64,000 bases of DNA from Paenibacillus sp. HWE-109 (GTDB taxonomy: Bacteria > Bacillota > Bacilli > Paenibacillales > NBRC-103111), in NCBI RefSeq assembly GCF_022163125.1, contig NZ_CP091881.1:8856001-8920000 (forward strand). The letters run 5' to 3'. Position numbers and translations under genes: made by a program. Below are positions 41,444 to 50,896 of this stretch, in pieces. The notes beneath the pieces were generated by a model that saw only the letters and a program-made list of their open reading frames with translations, was not told the origin of the DNA and did no database searches. Each line of letters opens with the position of its first letter. The stretch's first letter is position 1.

Positions 41444-42827
41444 GATCCCTTATTTCGCGTGAATCCGCCTATTTCGGGGGCGAAACTGCGAAATAGAGGA
41501 ACAGAGTTCCGCATGAGGTCCAAATAGAGCGGTTATTGCCAGAATAGAGGAACGACGTTCCCTCTGGAGTGGATTTGTTACTGGTGGTGGAGCTAATTAG
41601 ATGGTTGGGAGAACGAGGAGAGTAGCTGTAAGGAAAAGTAGCTGTTAGTTGGGCGGGAGCGGCAGCCATCTGTGGTTAGAGGAACTACGATCCGCTATAT
41701 GTGGTAAATCGGCCGATGTGCGCATCCATGCGGAACTACGATCCGCTATCTCGCGCGAATCCGCCCGTTTCGGGGGCGAAACAGCGAAATAGAGGAACAG
41801 AGTTCCGTTTGAGGTCAATTTAGCGTGGTTTTTGCCAAAATAGAGGAACGACGTTCCCTCTGGAGTGGAATTGTTACTGGTGGTGAAGCTAATTAGATGG
41901 TTGGAAGAACGCGGAGAGTAGCGGTAAGGAAAAGTAGCTGATTAGTTGAGCGGGGGCGGCAGCCGTCAGTAGTTAAAGGAACTACGATCCGCTATATGTG
42001 GTAAATCGGTCGATGTGCGCATCCAAGCGGAACTGGGATCCGCTATTTCGCGTGAATCTTCCCATTTCGGGGGCAAAACTGCGAAATAGAGGAACAGAGT
42101 TCCGCATGAGGTCCAAATAGCGCGGTTATTGCCAGAATAGAGGAACGACGTTCCTTCTGGAGTGGATTTGTTACTGGTGGTGGAGTTTATTGGATGGTTG
42201 GGAGAACGCGGAGAGTAGCTGTAAGGAAAAGTAGCTGATTAGTTGGGCGGGAGCGGCAGCCGTCAGTGGTTAGAGGAACTACGATCCGCTATATGTGGCA
42301 AATTGGCCGATGTGCGCATCCATGCGGAACTACGATCCGCTATCTCGCACGAATCCGCCCGTTTCGGGGGCGAAACAGCGAAATAGAGGAACAGAGTTCC
42401 GTTTGAGGTCAATTTAGCGTGTTTTTTGCCAAAATAGAGGAACGACGTTCCCTCTGGAGTGGAATTGTTACTGGTGGTGGAGCTAATTAGATGGTTGGGA
42501 GAACGCGGAGAGTAGCTGTAAGGAAAAGTAGCTGATTAGTTGGGCGGGAGCGGCAGCCGTCAGTAGTTAAAGGAACTACGATCCGCTATATGTGGTAAAT
42601 CGGCTGATGTGCGCATCCAAACGGAACTGGGATCCCCTATTTCGCGTGAATCCGCCCATTTCGGGGGCGAAACTGCGAAATAGAGGAACAGAGTTCCGCA
42701 TGAGGTCCAAATAGCGCGGTTATTGCCAGAATAGAGGAACGACGTTCCCTCTGGAGTGGATTTGTTACTGGTGGTGAAGCTAATTAGATGGTTGGGAGAA
42801 CGAGGAGAGTAACTGTAAGGAAAAGTA
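41444..42827. repeat. Tandem array of about 297-bp units, alternating types A-B-A-B-A
   Basis: Unit starts marked by GATCC are at 41444, 41740, 42037, 42334 and 42631 (spacings 296, 297, 297, 297); the fifth copy stops after 197 bp. Units 1, 3 and 5 carry GCATGAGGTCCAAATAG and ATTGCCAGAATAG; units 2 and 4 carry GTTTGAGGTCAATTTAG and TTTGCCAAAATAG. The array thus contains a dimer of about 593 bp. Each unit has several dyads (CGATCC-GTAGTTCC types; GGAAC-AGA-GTTCC; GGAAC-GAC-GTTCC). No convincing gene lies inside. Confidence 0.9.
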
Positions 42828-43085
42828 AAATACATAGTATTTGACAAGGTAAACGTAATATATGTCATCGTCAAAGAGGTGGACACTACGTATAATTTGC
42901 AGTAGGAGCCATTCAAAATTATGAATATAACCCAGAAAATAGAAGGAGGTGAGAGGAAAACGGGGGCGTTGGTTGTTAAGAAGAAAGCGCATTCTTAGGG
43001 GAAGGAGGGTTTTGACTGAGCGAACAGGTACGTCAGTAGTGGAAATATCATGAACTTCATACTAATCAACTTGGAGGTGCGAGGC
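42828..43085. other. Intergenic leader before the glucanase gene
   Basis: About 260 bases without a gene. The sequence holds AT-rich stretches (TATTTGACAAGG at about 42838 is a possible -35), GAAGGAGG at about 42942 not followed by a usable frame, and the ribosome site of the glucanase. I see no clear terminator. Confidence 0.4.
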
Positions 43086-46000
43086 ATGTCAATCCGCAAA
43101 ATTTCATGGAAAAGCAAACATGTACTTATTTGTACGCTAATCGCAATTATTCTCTTAACGCAATTCGTTGCTTACGGTCAGTCTTCAGCAGCCACGAACT
43201 TGGCTTCAGGCAAAGCCGCTACGGCAAGCGGATACAATCAAACGTATGTAGCCGGAAATGTGACGGATAGCAATCAGGCGACTTATTGGGAAAGCGCTAA
43301 TAACGCCTTTCCACAATGGATTCGCGTTGATTTGGCAAGTGCAAGCACGGTAACCCAGCTTGTTTTGAAGCTTCCAACTTCCAATTGGGGATCGCGGACA
43401 CAAACCCTCTCCGTTTTGGGCAGTACAGACGATGTGAACTATACAACTATTCAAGCTTCACAAACGTATACTTTCGATGCGAACAGCGCAAATACGGTGA
43501 CGATTAATTTGACTAGTTCGACGGCTCGCTATATTAAGTTAAACTTTACGGCGAACTCCGCTTGGCCTGCGGCACAATTGTCTGAACTCGAAGTGTATGG
43601 AACAACAGCTTCTACTCCGACACCGACAGCTACGCCAACTGCGACACCTACGACGACACCAACTCCGACACCAACTGCAACACCAACTGCAACACCAACG
43701 CCTACACCGGGAAATGGCACTAACTTGGCTCTCGGCAAAACGATTAGCGGATCGTCCTCCATCTTTACTTTCATACCAACGAATGCCAATGACGGCAGTG
43801 TCACAACTTACTGGGAAGGAAATGCGAACAGTTATCCGAATACGCTGGCTGTAAGTTTAGGAGCGAATGCGAATGTCACTTCCATCGTTTTAAAATTAAA
43901 TCCGGATTCGGCTTGGGCGACACGGACACAAACGATCCAAGTGCTTGGACACGATCAGTATTCGGCGAATTTTACGAACTTAGTGGCTGCTGCCGTATAT
44001 ACGTTTAATCCAGCCAACGGCAATACAGTGACGATTCCAGTCACAGCTACTGTCAGTGATGTACAATTGAAGATCACGACGAATTCCGGTTCAACAGGCG
44101 GACAAATTGCTGAATTTCAAGTTATCGGCACACCAGCGCCTAACCCTGATTTAAGTATTACAGCTACGACGTGGACACCGGGTTCTCCCATTGAAACCGA
44201 CGCGATTACTTTAACCTCGACCGTCCAAAATATCGGTACAGCGGGCTCGGCAGCGACAAACGTGAATTTCTACTTAGGAACGACAGCGGTCGGTTCAGCG
44301 CCAGTTGGCGCATTAGCAGCGGGAGCATCGGCGAATGTCTCCGTGAACATTGGCGCCAAGGATGCCGGAACGTATACCGTGACATCCAAGGTAGATGAAG
44401 CCAATGCCGTGATCGAACAGAATGAAGCGAACAATAGCTTCACGAGCGCTTCGTCCTTGACTGTCAATCAAGTTTCCAGCTCTGATCTCATCGCTTCTTC
44501 AATAAGCTGGTCCCCTAGCAACCCATCTGCGGGCAACACGGTCAGCTTCTCGGCAGCGATTAAGAATCAAGGAATCGCAGCCTCTGCAAGCGGAGCCCAC
44601 ACAGTAACCTTAACGCTTACGGACGCCACGACCAACGCAGTTGTCAAAACAGCAACGGGCACCTACAGTGGTGTGATTGCTAGCGGCGCAACGACAAGCG
44701 TCATAAACCTGGGTACATGGACAGCTGTGAACGGGAAATACAATCTCAAGATTCAAGTTGCTGTTGATGGCAACGAGTTGGCCGTGAAACAAGCCAATAA
44801 CCTTACGACCCAATCCTTTTTCGTCGGACGCGGGGCTAATATGCCTTATGATATGTACGAAGCCGAAGATGGCGTCATTGGCGGAGGTGCGGCCATTGTT
44901 GGTCCGAACCGTACGATCGGCGACTTGGCTGGTGAAGCTTCAGGCCGCAAAGCGGTCACGCTGAATACAACTGGCAGCTATGTGCAATTCACTACAAAAG
45001 CGAGTACCAATACGCTAGTTACACGCTTCTCCATACCGGATGCAGCGGGCGGTGATGGCCAATCGAACACATTGAATATTTATGTGAACGGTGTGTTCAC
45101 CAAAGCGATCAACCTAACATCCAAGTATGCCTGGTTGTATGGCTCCGAAACATCGCCTGGCAATTCACCTGGCAGCGGAGCACCGCGACATATTTACGAT
45201 GAGGCGAATATCATGTTTGATACCACGATCCCGGCTGGCAGTACCATCAAGCTGCAGAAGGATGCGGCGAATACAACCAATTATGCCATCGACTTTATCA
45301 ATCTGGAACAGGTAGCGCCGATTGCTAACCCAGATCCGGCTAAGTATGTCACACCTGCAGGCTTCACCCACCAGGATGTGCAAAATGCTTTGAACCAAGT
45401 CCGCATGGACACAACAGGCAATTTGGTTGGGGTTTATCTGCCAACAGGCAACTATGAAACGTCCAATAAATTTCAAGTATATGGAAAATCTATTAAAGTC
45501 ATTGGCGCAGGCCCATGGTATACGCGATTTATCGCGCCGCAGGGGCAATCCAATACCGACATTGGCTTCTCTGTAACATCGACAGCGAATGGATCAACGT
45601 TTGCCAACTTTGCTTACTTTGGCAATTACACTTCGCGGATTGATGGCCCTGGCAAAGTATTTGATCTGTCCAATGTTGGCAACATGACGATCGACAACAT
45701 TTGGGTTGAGCATCAAGTATGCTTCTTCTGGGGGGCCAACACCGACTACATGACAATCAAAAACTCGCGGATTCGCGATACGTTCGCAGATGGTGTAAAC
45801 ATGACGAATGGAAGCACCAATAATCTCGTTACCAACATCGAAGCACGTTCCACGGGCGATGACAGCTTTGCCTTATTCTCGGCGATTGATGCTGGCGGGG
45901 CTGACGAGAAGGATAATATTTTCGAAAATCTAACGTCACTGCTTACTTGGCGCGCAGCCGGTCTTGCCGTCTATGGCGGCTATGGCAATACGTTCCGAAA

Positions 46001-46511
46001 CATTTATATTGCCGATACGTTGTGCTACTCAGGCATCACGATCAGCTCGTTGGATTTCGGTTATCCAATGAACGGATTCGGCGCTTCGCCAACAACCAAT
46101 TTACAAAATATTTCGATCGTGCGCGCTGGCGGCCACTTCTGGGGTTCACAAACGTTCCCGGCGATCTGGGTATTCTCAGCGTCCAAGGTATTCCAAGGCA
46201 TTCGCGTAAGCGACGTGGATATCATTGATCCTACTTATCACGGCATCATGTTCCAGACGAATTACAGTGGAAGCACGCCGCAAAATCCAGTGACAGATAC
46301 GATATTTACGAATGTTTCAATCTCAGGCGCTCAAAAGAGCGGGGATGCTTTCGATGCCAAATCCGGGGTTGCCATCTGGGCTAACGATATGCCGGAAGCG
46401 GGGCAAGGTCCTGCTGTAGGCTCAGCGGTATTCAACCATTTGACGCTAACGAACAATGTGACGAATATTAAGAATACAACATCGACGTTCACCATTACTG
46501 TTAACCCGTAA
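43086..46511 (+). CDS. Secreted GH87-type alpha-1,3-glucanase (mycodextranase/mutanase family)
   Basis: ATG 43086 follows GGAGGTG and is better than 43050. 1141 residues: signal peptide (1-36), a discoidin/F5-8C domain (37-172), a Thr-Pro linker (176-208), a second discoidin domain (209-350), two CARDB-like domains (352-463, 464-582), a CBM35/6-like module (583-745; MYEAEDGVIGGGAAIVG), and a right-handed beta-helix (746-1141). D902, D925 and D926 have the same spacing (23, then 1) as the three catalytic aspartates reported for the Paenibacillus alpha-1,3-glucanase Agl-FH1. It should degrade alpha-1,3-glucan of fungal walls or biofilms outside the cell. The two discoidins and Thr-Pro linker match that family's style. 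Confidence 0.86.
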   Translation: MSIRKISWKSKHVLICTLIAIILLTQFVAYGQSSAATNLASGKAATASGYNQTYVAGNVTDSNQATYWESANNAFPQWIRVDLASASTVTQLVLKLPTSNWGSRTQTLSVLGSTDDVNYTTIQASQTYTFDANSANTVTINLTSSTARYIKLNFTANSAWPAAQLSELEVYGTTASTPTPTATPTATPTTTPTPTPTATPTATPTPTPGNGTNLALGKTISGSSSIFTFIPTNANDGSVTTYWEGNANSYPNTLAVSLGANANVTSIVLKLNPDSAWATRTQTIQVLGHDQYSANFTNLVAAAVYTFNPANGNTVTIPVTATVSDVQLKITTNSGSTGGQIAEFQVIGTPAPNPDLSITATTWTPGSPIETDAITLTSTVQNIGTAGSAATNVNFYLGTTAVGSAPVGALAAGASANVSVNIGAKDAGTYTVTSKVDEANAVIEQNEANNSFTSASSLTVNQVSSSDLIASSISWSPSNPSAGNTVSFSAAIKNQGIAASASGAHTVTLTLTDATTNAVVKTATGTYSGVIASGATTSVINLGTWTAVNGKYNLKIQVAVDGNELAVKQANNLTTQSFFVGRGANMPYDMYEAEDGVIGGGAAIVGPNRTIGDLAGEASGRKAVTLNTTGSYVQFTTKASTNTLVTRFSIPDAAGGDGQSNTLNIYVNGVFTKAINLTSKYAWLYGSETSPGNSPGSGAPRHIYDEANIMFDTTIPAGSTIKLQKDAANTTNYAIDFINLEQVAPIANPDPAKYVTPAGFTHQDVQNALNQVRMDTTGNLVGVYLPTGNYETSNKFQVYGKSIKVIGAGPWYTRFIAPQGQSNTDIGFSVTSTANGSTFANFAYFGNYTSRIDGPGKVFDLSNVGNMTIDNIWVEHQVCFFWGANTDYMTIKNSRIRDTFADGVNMTNGSTNNLVTNIEARSTGDDSFALFSAIDAGGADEKDNIFENLTSLLTWRAAGLAVYGGYGNTFRNIYIADTLCYSGITISSLDFGYPMNGFGASPTTNLQNISIVRAGGHFWGSQTFPAIWVFSASKVFQGIRVSDVDIIDPTYHGIMFQTNYSGSTPQNPVTDTIFTNVSISGAQKSGDAFDAKSGVAIWANDMPEAGQGPAVGSAVFNHLTLTNNVTNIKNTTSTFTITVNP

Positions 46512-46516
46512 ATTGA

Positions 46517-46563
46517 CAAAGCCGCTTCTCTTGCCATCAGGGCAGGAGAGGCGGCTTTGTTGT
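46517..46563. terminator. Bidirectional terminator between glucanase and MATE genes
   Basis: CAAAGCCGC (46517) pairs with GCGGCTTTG (to 46559), with GAGAG/CTCTC-type inner pairing; TTGTTGTG follows. The convergent MATE gene ends at 46579. Confidence 0.8.
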
Positions 46564-46578
46564 GTTCTGTGGAGCTGT

Positions 46579-47970
46579 TTATGCTTTGCTCGGCATCATT
46601 CTCGCTTTACGCCAGTTGCCGAATTGATAGTATAGTACATTCAGAATGACGGCTACCGTGAAGCTGATCGGGAAACTCCACCAAATCACATCGAATCCGT
46701 ACGAGTGTGCCAAGACTGTGGCAAGCGGGATACGCACAATCAACAGCGCTATGAAAGACACGATCAGCGGGAATATCACCGCGCCTGCGGAACGGACTAC
46801 GCCCGCAACGACGTTGAAAATACCGAAAATTACGAATGACCAGAGCGTAATATTGTTGATGTGAACGCCGATGTCTATCGCTTTGCCATCTGTAGGAAGG
46901 AAGAGCCCTACGACCTGACGGTTGAACAGATGAAGGAAGACGACGATAATCCCTGTCATGATGATATTCATGCCAACGCCAGACCATGTGATGCGGGTTA
47001 CTCGATCCCATTTGCCAGCACCGATGTTTTGCGCGGCCATGGAGGTGACAGCACCGCCAATCGCCATAGCGGGCATTTGCACATAGCTGGAGATTTGGGT
47101 TGCGACACCGAACGCAGCCGTTGATTCCGAGCCGAAGGAGTTAACTAAATGAATGAGAATCAGGTTGCTTAGTGAGACTACAACCATATTCAACCCCATG
47201 GGCAATCCTTTTTGAAATAACGCACGAATAATGGACAAGTTCAAGCGAAGCAAGTGTGTGTCTGTTTTCGTGATTCGCAGAAAATATTTCTTTTGATACA
47301 AGTACAACAGCAGCATAACGAAGCTGATAAGCTGGGCGATAAATGTCGCGACGGCTGAGCCGGCGATGCCCATTTTGGGAAATGGACCCATGCCTTCAAT
47401 CAGCAGTGGATTGAGAATAACGTCCAAGATGGCGGAGAGCAGTAAGAAATAAAAGGGCGTTTTGGCATCCCCGGAGCCGCGCAAAATCGCCATAATGAGG
47501 TTGAACCCAAACATAAACGGAACACCTGCAAAGATAATGCGTGTGTAGGTTACTGCAAGATCCTTCACATCGGCAGGTGTATTCATCCAATCGAGAATTG
47601 TGGAGGAGAACAGCAGTCCTACCAAGGCGACGATCAAGGATAAAGTAAAGAAGAAGACGGCGCTGGTCCCGACGACTTTCTTCGCTTCATCGACCTTTTT
47701 GGCGCCGAGGTTCTGGCCAATCATAATGACCGCGGCCATCGCGAATCCGAATATCGCACTGATCAGAAAGAACATGATCAGGTTCGCATTGGAGGTAGCG
47801 GCTAGTCCGCCTTCACCTAAGTACTTGCCTATCCAAATAGCATTGATGGATCCATTTAGGGTCTGCAGGACGTTGCCGAACAGGATAGGCAGTGAAAATA
47901 AAAACAGGGTTTTGGCAATCGGACCTTCCGTTAACGAAGGCCGAACCTTTTGTGCGGCAGTTCCACTCAT
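46579..47970 (-). CDS. MATE-family multidrug efflux transporter
   Basis: 463 residues with twelve membrane segments in two similar halves; the first begins GPIAKTLFLFSLPILFGNVL, the second near LFQKGLPMGLNMVVVSLSNL. Such proteins export cationic drugs or metabolites in exchange for Na+ or H+. The family motif GNANL-like (SNANLIMFFLISAIFGFAMA) and AAQNIGAGKWDRVTRI are visible. It stands alone on the minus strand; a small membrane protein gene is upstream on the same strand. Substrate unknown. Confidence 0.9.
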   Translation of the reverse strand: MSGTAAQKVRPSLTEGPIAKTLFLFSLPILFGNVLQTLNGSINAIWIGKYLGEGGLAATSNANLIMFFLISAIFGFAMAAVIMIGQNLGAKKVDEAKKVVGTSAVFFFTLSLIVALVGLLFSSTILDWMNTPADVKDLAVTYTRIIFAGVPFMFGFNLIMAILRGSGDAKTPFYFLLLSAILDVILNPLLIEGMGPFPKMGIAGSAVATFIAQLISFVMLLLYLYQKKYFLRITKTDTHLLRLNLSIIRALFQKGLPMGLNMVVVSLSNLILIHLVNSFGSESTAAFGVATQISSYVQMPAMAIGGAVTSMAAQNIGAGKWDRVTRITWSGVGMNIIMTGIIVVFLHLFNRQVVGLFLPTDGKAIDIGVHINNITLWSFVIFGIFNVVAGVVRSAGAVIFPLIVSFIALLIVRIPLATVLAHSYGFDVIWWSFPISFTVAVILNVLYYQFGNWRKARMMPSKA

Positions 47971-48047
47971 GTCGTTCTCCTTATCCTAACTAGCAAAATA
48001 ACAATCCACCGTTATTATACCAGTTTCATCCGACATGCTGAAACTCT

Positions 48048-48332
48048 CTATTTTCGAATGCGACGATCGAACAAGAAAGGGCCGAATGGGATGAATGCGG
48101 CAAGAAAAGCAAGCAGCACGCGCAGCATGGACCAGCGATGAAGGAAGGTTACCCATGCGAGAGACAGCAGATACAGGACGAATAAAGCGCCGTGGGCCAT
48201 CCCGACGAAGAGGACGGCTTGCGGTGTATGGAAGAAGTATTTGAGCGGCATGGCAATGAGCAGCAAAACAAGGAAGGATGTTCCTTCCGCCCATCCAACA
48301 TAGCGTAGTAGATTTAATGATCGTTGTAACAT
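48048..48332 (-). CDS. DUF3817 membrane protein
   Basis: The 94-residue product has three membrane segments and the DUF3817 signature LRYVGWAEGTSFLVLLLIAM and GMAHGALFVLYLLSLAWV. Members are small integral membrane proteins of unknown function, common in Bacillales and Actinobacteria. A gap of 77 bases separates it from the MATE gene, so the two may share a transcript. A clear promoter is not seen. Confidence 0.88.
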   Translation of the reverse strand: MLQRSLNLLRYVGWAEGTSFLVLLLIAMPLKYFFHTPQAVLFVGMAHGALFVLYLLSLAWVTFLHRWSMLRVLLAFLAAFIPFGPFLFDRRIRK

Positions 48333-48412
48333 GTAAGCAACTCCTTACTTAGTCTAAATTCCTCTGTAGTGTAAGGAAGAATTATGAATGGAATATGAAC
48401 ATTATGTTTCAA

Positions 48413-48442
48413 TTGGACACAACCTATTTTTTCTAGTACGAT
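48413..48442 (+). promoter_or_regulatory. Candidate promoter of the 126-residue gene
   Basis: TTGGAC (48413) and TACGAT (48437) are 18 bases apart, about 60 bases before the start codon. Moderate match only. Confidence 0.4.
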
Positions 48443-48502
48443 GTTACTAGTAAGCTATTATTCTGCTGATAGAGCAGCTTCATACAGGTAGGAGGAATTC
48501 AC

Positions 48503-48883
48503 ATGCTACGTCTTGGTGAGAAAATTATCGTTATTGCCGATAGTTTAGAACAAAATCTGCCGATCGGCGGATATGGATATATTATTGCTTACGACAGAAA
48601 TAACGATAATATCTTCGATTACGTTGTTCGTGTTCCCAAAGATAATAAACACTATTATGTACCTGCTTCGGATATTGAGCTTGAAGAAGTGATTCTTCAT
48701 CAGGAAGCCGACCTTGTCGAGCGGGAAGCATTGATAGATTTCGCATTAGCCACGAAAAATGAGGAGTTGTTTCGGAGAATTATGAACGGCGACCCTAGTG
48801 AAGAGTCAGATATTGAACGAGATAAAGAAGTTCAGTCCACCGAAGATTTCATTAAGCAAATCGGCCTGAAGGCGTGGATCTAA
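48503..48883 (+). CDS. Conserved-type hypothetical protein (126 aa)
   Basis: ATG 48503 follows GTAGGAGGAATTCAC, a strong ribosome site. The N-terminal part (LRLGEKIIVIADSLEQNLPI, then GGYGYIIAYDRNNDNIFDYV) looks like a small beta barrel of KOW/SH3 type, followed by a charged helical C-terminus (DLVEREALIDFALATKNEEL...IKQIGLKAWI). Such a barrel could bind RNA or protein. A terminator follows at once, so it is a single-gene unit. No family recognised. Confidence 0.75.
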   Translation: MLRLGEKIIVIADSLEQNLPIGGYGYIIAYDRNNDNIFDYVVRVPKDNKHYYVPASDIELEEVILHQEADLVEREALIDFALATKNEELFRRIMNGDPSEESDIERDKEVQSTEDFIKQIGLKAWI

Positions 48884-48895
48884 ATACAAGGGAAT

Positions 48896-48933
48896 AAGGT
48901 GGGACAGGGTAATTACCTGTTCCACCTTTTTTT
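48896..48933 (+). terminator. Intrinsic terminator
   Basis: AAGGTGG(G)ACAGG pairs with CCTGT(T)CCACCTT, followed by T residues. Confidence 0.88.
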
Positions 48934-48981
48934 GTTGTTGATATTAGGAAGAAATGGTGGTACATTAATATCCGAACACAA

Positions 48982-49002
48982 AACTAAATTGGTATTTTAG
49001 TT
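48982..49002. promoter_or_regulatory. Candidate TetR operator
   Basis: AACTAAA (48982) and TTTAGTT (48996) form a perfect 7-bp dyad with a 7-base centre, 16 bases before the TetR start codon. An autoregulatory site is likely. Confidence 0.6.
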
Positions 49003-49017
49003 CTGAGAGGTGAGGGA

Positions 49018-49587
49018 ATGGATCCTAAGAAAATTCTGATTATGGAATCAGCGAAGAAATCTTTTGCGCTTTTTGGATACAAAGGCACGACGATGGATCA
49101 AATTGCTAAAATTGCGGGCGTCGGTAAAGCGACGATTTATACGTTTTTTGCCAATAAAGAAGAACTTCTTCATGAAATTATTCAGTCTTTGATTGCCGAG
49201 ATGAAAGCTGTTGCGGAGAAAGCGATTGTTGAAGGAGAGACGACCTTTGAGAAAATTCATGGAGCGCTTTACGGCATCCTCGTTTTTCGCAAAGAACATG
49301 AACTGCTTATTCAACTAGCCCATGAGGTTCAGCAATTCGGCAGTCCGATCACGCTGGACGCGATGGCAAGTATTGAGACTGAAGTCATACAGTTCATGAC
49401 GGAGCATATGCAGCGCGCCATACATAACGGTTCGATGAAAAACTGTGATCCGAAGATGACGGCTTTCATTTTATTCAAGTTGTACGTGGCTTTGGTTTTT
49501 GACTGGGAAAAGCAGAACGAGCCATTAACCGATGAGAAAATTTTGAATCTGCTGCAAATTTATTTTGGTAATTTCATTCTTTCTTAG
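49018..49587 (+). CDS. TetR-family regulator of the efflux operon
   Basis: 189 residues. The N-terminal HTH is typical (ALFGYKGTTMDQIAKIAGVG, then KATIYTFFANKEELLHEII, about 15-53); the C-terminal domain resembles the AcrR_C/TetR_C ligand region. It is the first gene of an operon with HlyD, an ABC permease and a TolC-like protein; 34 bases separate it from HlyD. TetR proteins of this type repress the pump until a compound binds. The dyad at 48982 is a good operator candidate. Confidence 0.88.
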   Translation: MDPKKILIMESAKKSFALFGYKGTTMDQIAKIAGVGKATIYTFFANKEELLHEIIQSLIAEMKAVAEKAIVEGETTFEKIHGALYGILVFRKEHELLIQLAHEVQQFGSPITLDAMASIETEVIQFMTEHMQRAIHNGSMKNCDPKMTAFILFKLYVALVFDWEKQNEPLTDEKILNLLQIYFGNFILS

Positions 49588-49621
49588 TTTTTTTTATTTC
49601 ATATTATGCGGAGGGTTATTC

Positions 49622-50896
49622 ATGCGATTTATTCGACCAATGGTTTATTCGGCGATGGCAGTTGTCATCGGAACGAGTGCATTTCTTTTAACATCCAAAC
49701 AGGCAGTCAGCCAAACAGATGCTGTTAATCAACTGCATCCAACTGCTTATATTGAAACGAATGAAGTGAGCGCCAGCTTCAAGGTAGGCGGAAGAGTGAC
49801 TGAAATTTTGGTCAAAGAAGGCGACAGCGTGAAGAAGGGGCAAGTACTTGCCCGTTTGCAAAGCACAGAGATCGAAGCCAAAGTGCAGCAGGCCAAGGCC
49901 GCGGTTGCGCTAGCGCAGGGGAAAATCGCCGAAGCAGAGGGCGCGACAGCGACTGCGGAAGCGAAGAAGCAGCAGGGCATCGCCGGCGTGAATGTCACCG
50001 TGGATACCGCTGAACAGCAAATCGCGCAAGCGCAGGCTGCTGTCAGTGCGGCACAAGCCAAGGTCGACGGACTTCACAACGGGGCGCGTCCGGAAGAGAA
50101 GAAGCAAGCGGAGATTCAGTTCCAGGCAGCATCGGAGGTTTATGCCATTGCTGAACAGAACCTGAATCGGATGAATGCGATGCTCGCACAAGGTCTCGTC
50201 GCACAAGCGGACGTGGACAAAGTGAAGGTGAGCTTCGAGGAAGCGAAGACGAAGCGGGACTTGGCCCAGCAGCAGCTGAACATGGCCAATCAAGGACCGC
50301 GCGAAGAAGAGATTCGCGGAGCGGAAGCCCTGCTCGCCCAAGCGCAGGCTACGCTCAAGCTTGCAGAAGCGAACCGTGGCACGGTGCAGGTTCGCCAAGG
50401 CGATGTTGCCGCAGCGGATGCGGCGGTGCAGCAAGCCCAGGGCGCGATTAAATCCGCGCAATCCGGTGAACTGCAAGCGAAGGCTGCTCAGTTGGAAGCC
50501 GAGACGTACCTCAGCTACACAGATCTGGTTGCTCCAACAGACGGTGTTGTACTGTACCAATCTGCTCAAGTCGGCGAGCTTGTTGGCTCTGGGTTCCCTG
50601 TGTTCTCGGTGGAGTCGACTGAGCAGCGCTGGGCTAAGTTCTACATGCCGGAGACTTCCGTTGCTGGCCTTAAAGTTGGCAACAAAATCAACATGACCAT
50701 GCTGTCGACAGGCGAGAAAGTGGAGGGTACCGTTACAACCGTAGCGGCAGCACCTGATTTTGCCATAAAGAAAGCTACGCAAACCTCAGGTGAGACGGAC
50801 ATCCGTTCGTTTGGGATCAAAATCGAATTAAACCAACTGCCAGACACAGCAACAACCGGGATGACGCTGCAATGGATCGGTAAAACGGAAGGATGA
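49622..50896 (+). CDS. HlyD-family periplasmic-adaptor-like protein
   Basis: ATG 49622 follows GGAGGG; the longer frame from 49565 is unlikely. 424 residues: N-terminal membrane anchor (5-25), a biotinyl-lipoyl-like half (VGGRVTEILVKEGDSVKKGQ, about 55-75), a long alpha-helical hairpin rich in Ala/Gln (about 85-300), the second lipoyl half (YLSYTDLVAPTDGVVLYQSA) and a beta-barrel end. In Gram-negative cells such adaptors join an inner pump to TolC. The gene overlaps the ABC permease by four bases, and a TolC-like gene follows. Confidence 0.9.
   Translation: MRFIRPMVYSAMAVVIGTSAFLLTSKQAVSQTDAVNQLHPTAYIETNEVSASFKVGGRVTEILVKEGDSVKKGQVLARLQSTEIEAKVQQAKAAVALAQGKIAEAEGATATAEAKKQQGIAGVNVTVDTAEQQIAQAQAAVSAAQAKVDGLHNGARPEEKKQAEIQFQAASEVYAIAEQNLNRMNAMLAQGLVAQADVDKVKVSFEEAKTKRDLAQQQLNMANQGPREEEIRGAEALLAQAQATLKLAEANRGTVQVRQGDVAAADAAVQQAQGAIKSAQSGELQAKAAQLEAETYLSYTDLVAPTDGVVLYQSAQVGELVGSGFPVFSVESTEQRWAKFYMPETSVAGLKVGNKINMTMLSTGEKVEGTVTTVAAAPDFAIKKATQTSGETDIRSFGIKIELNQLPDTATTGMTLQWIGKTEG

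Noticed and set aside
41444..42827. CRISPR array
   Set aside because: Units are about 297 bp with no unique spacers between short direct repeats, and no cas genes are present.
41469..42916. Minus-strand frames with repeated SYSPRSPNHLIS-type text in the tandem array
   Set aside because: They are the translation of the 297-bp DNA repeat, recur with the unit, and lack ribosome sites.
43529..43804. Val/Gly-rich minus-strand frame
   Set aside because: Antisense of the Thr-Pro linker repeats in the glucanase gene.
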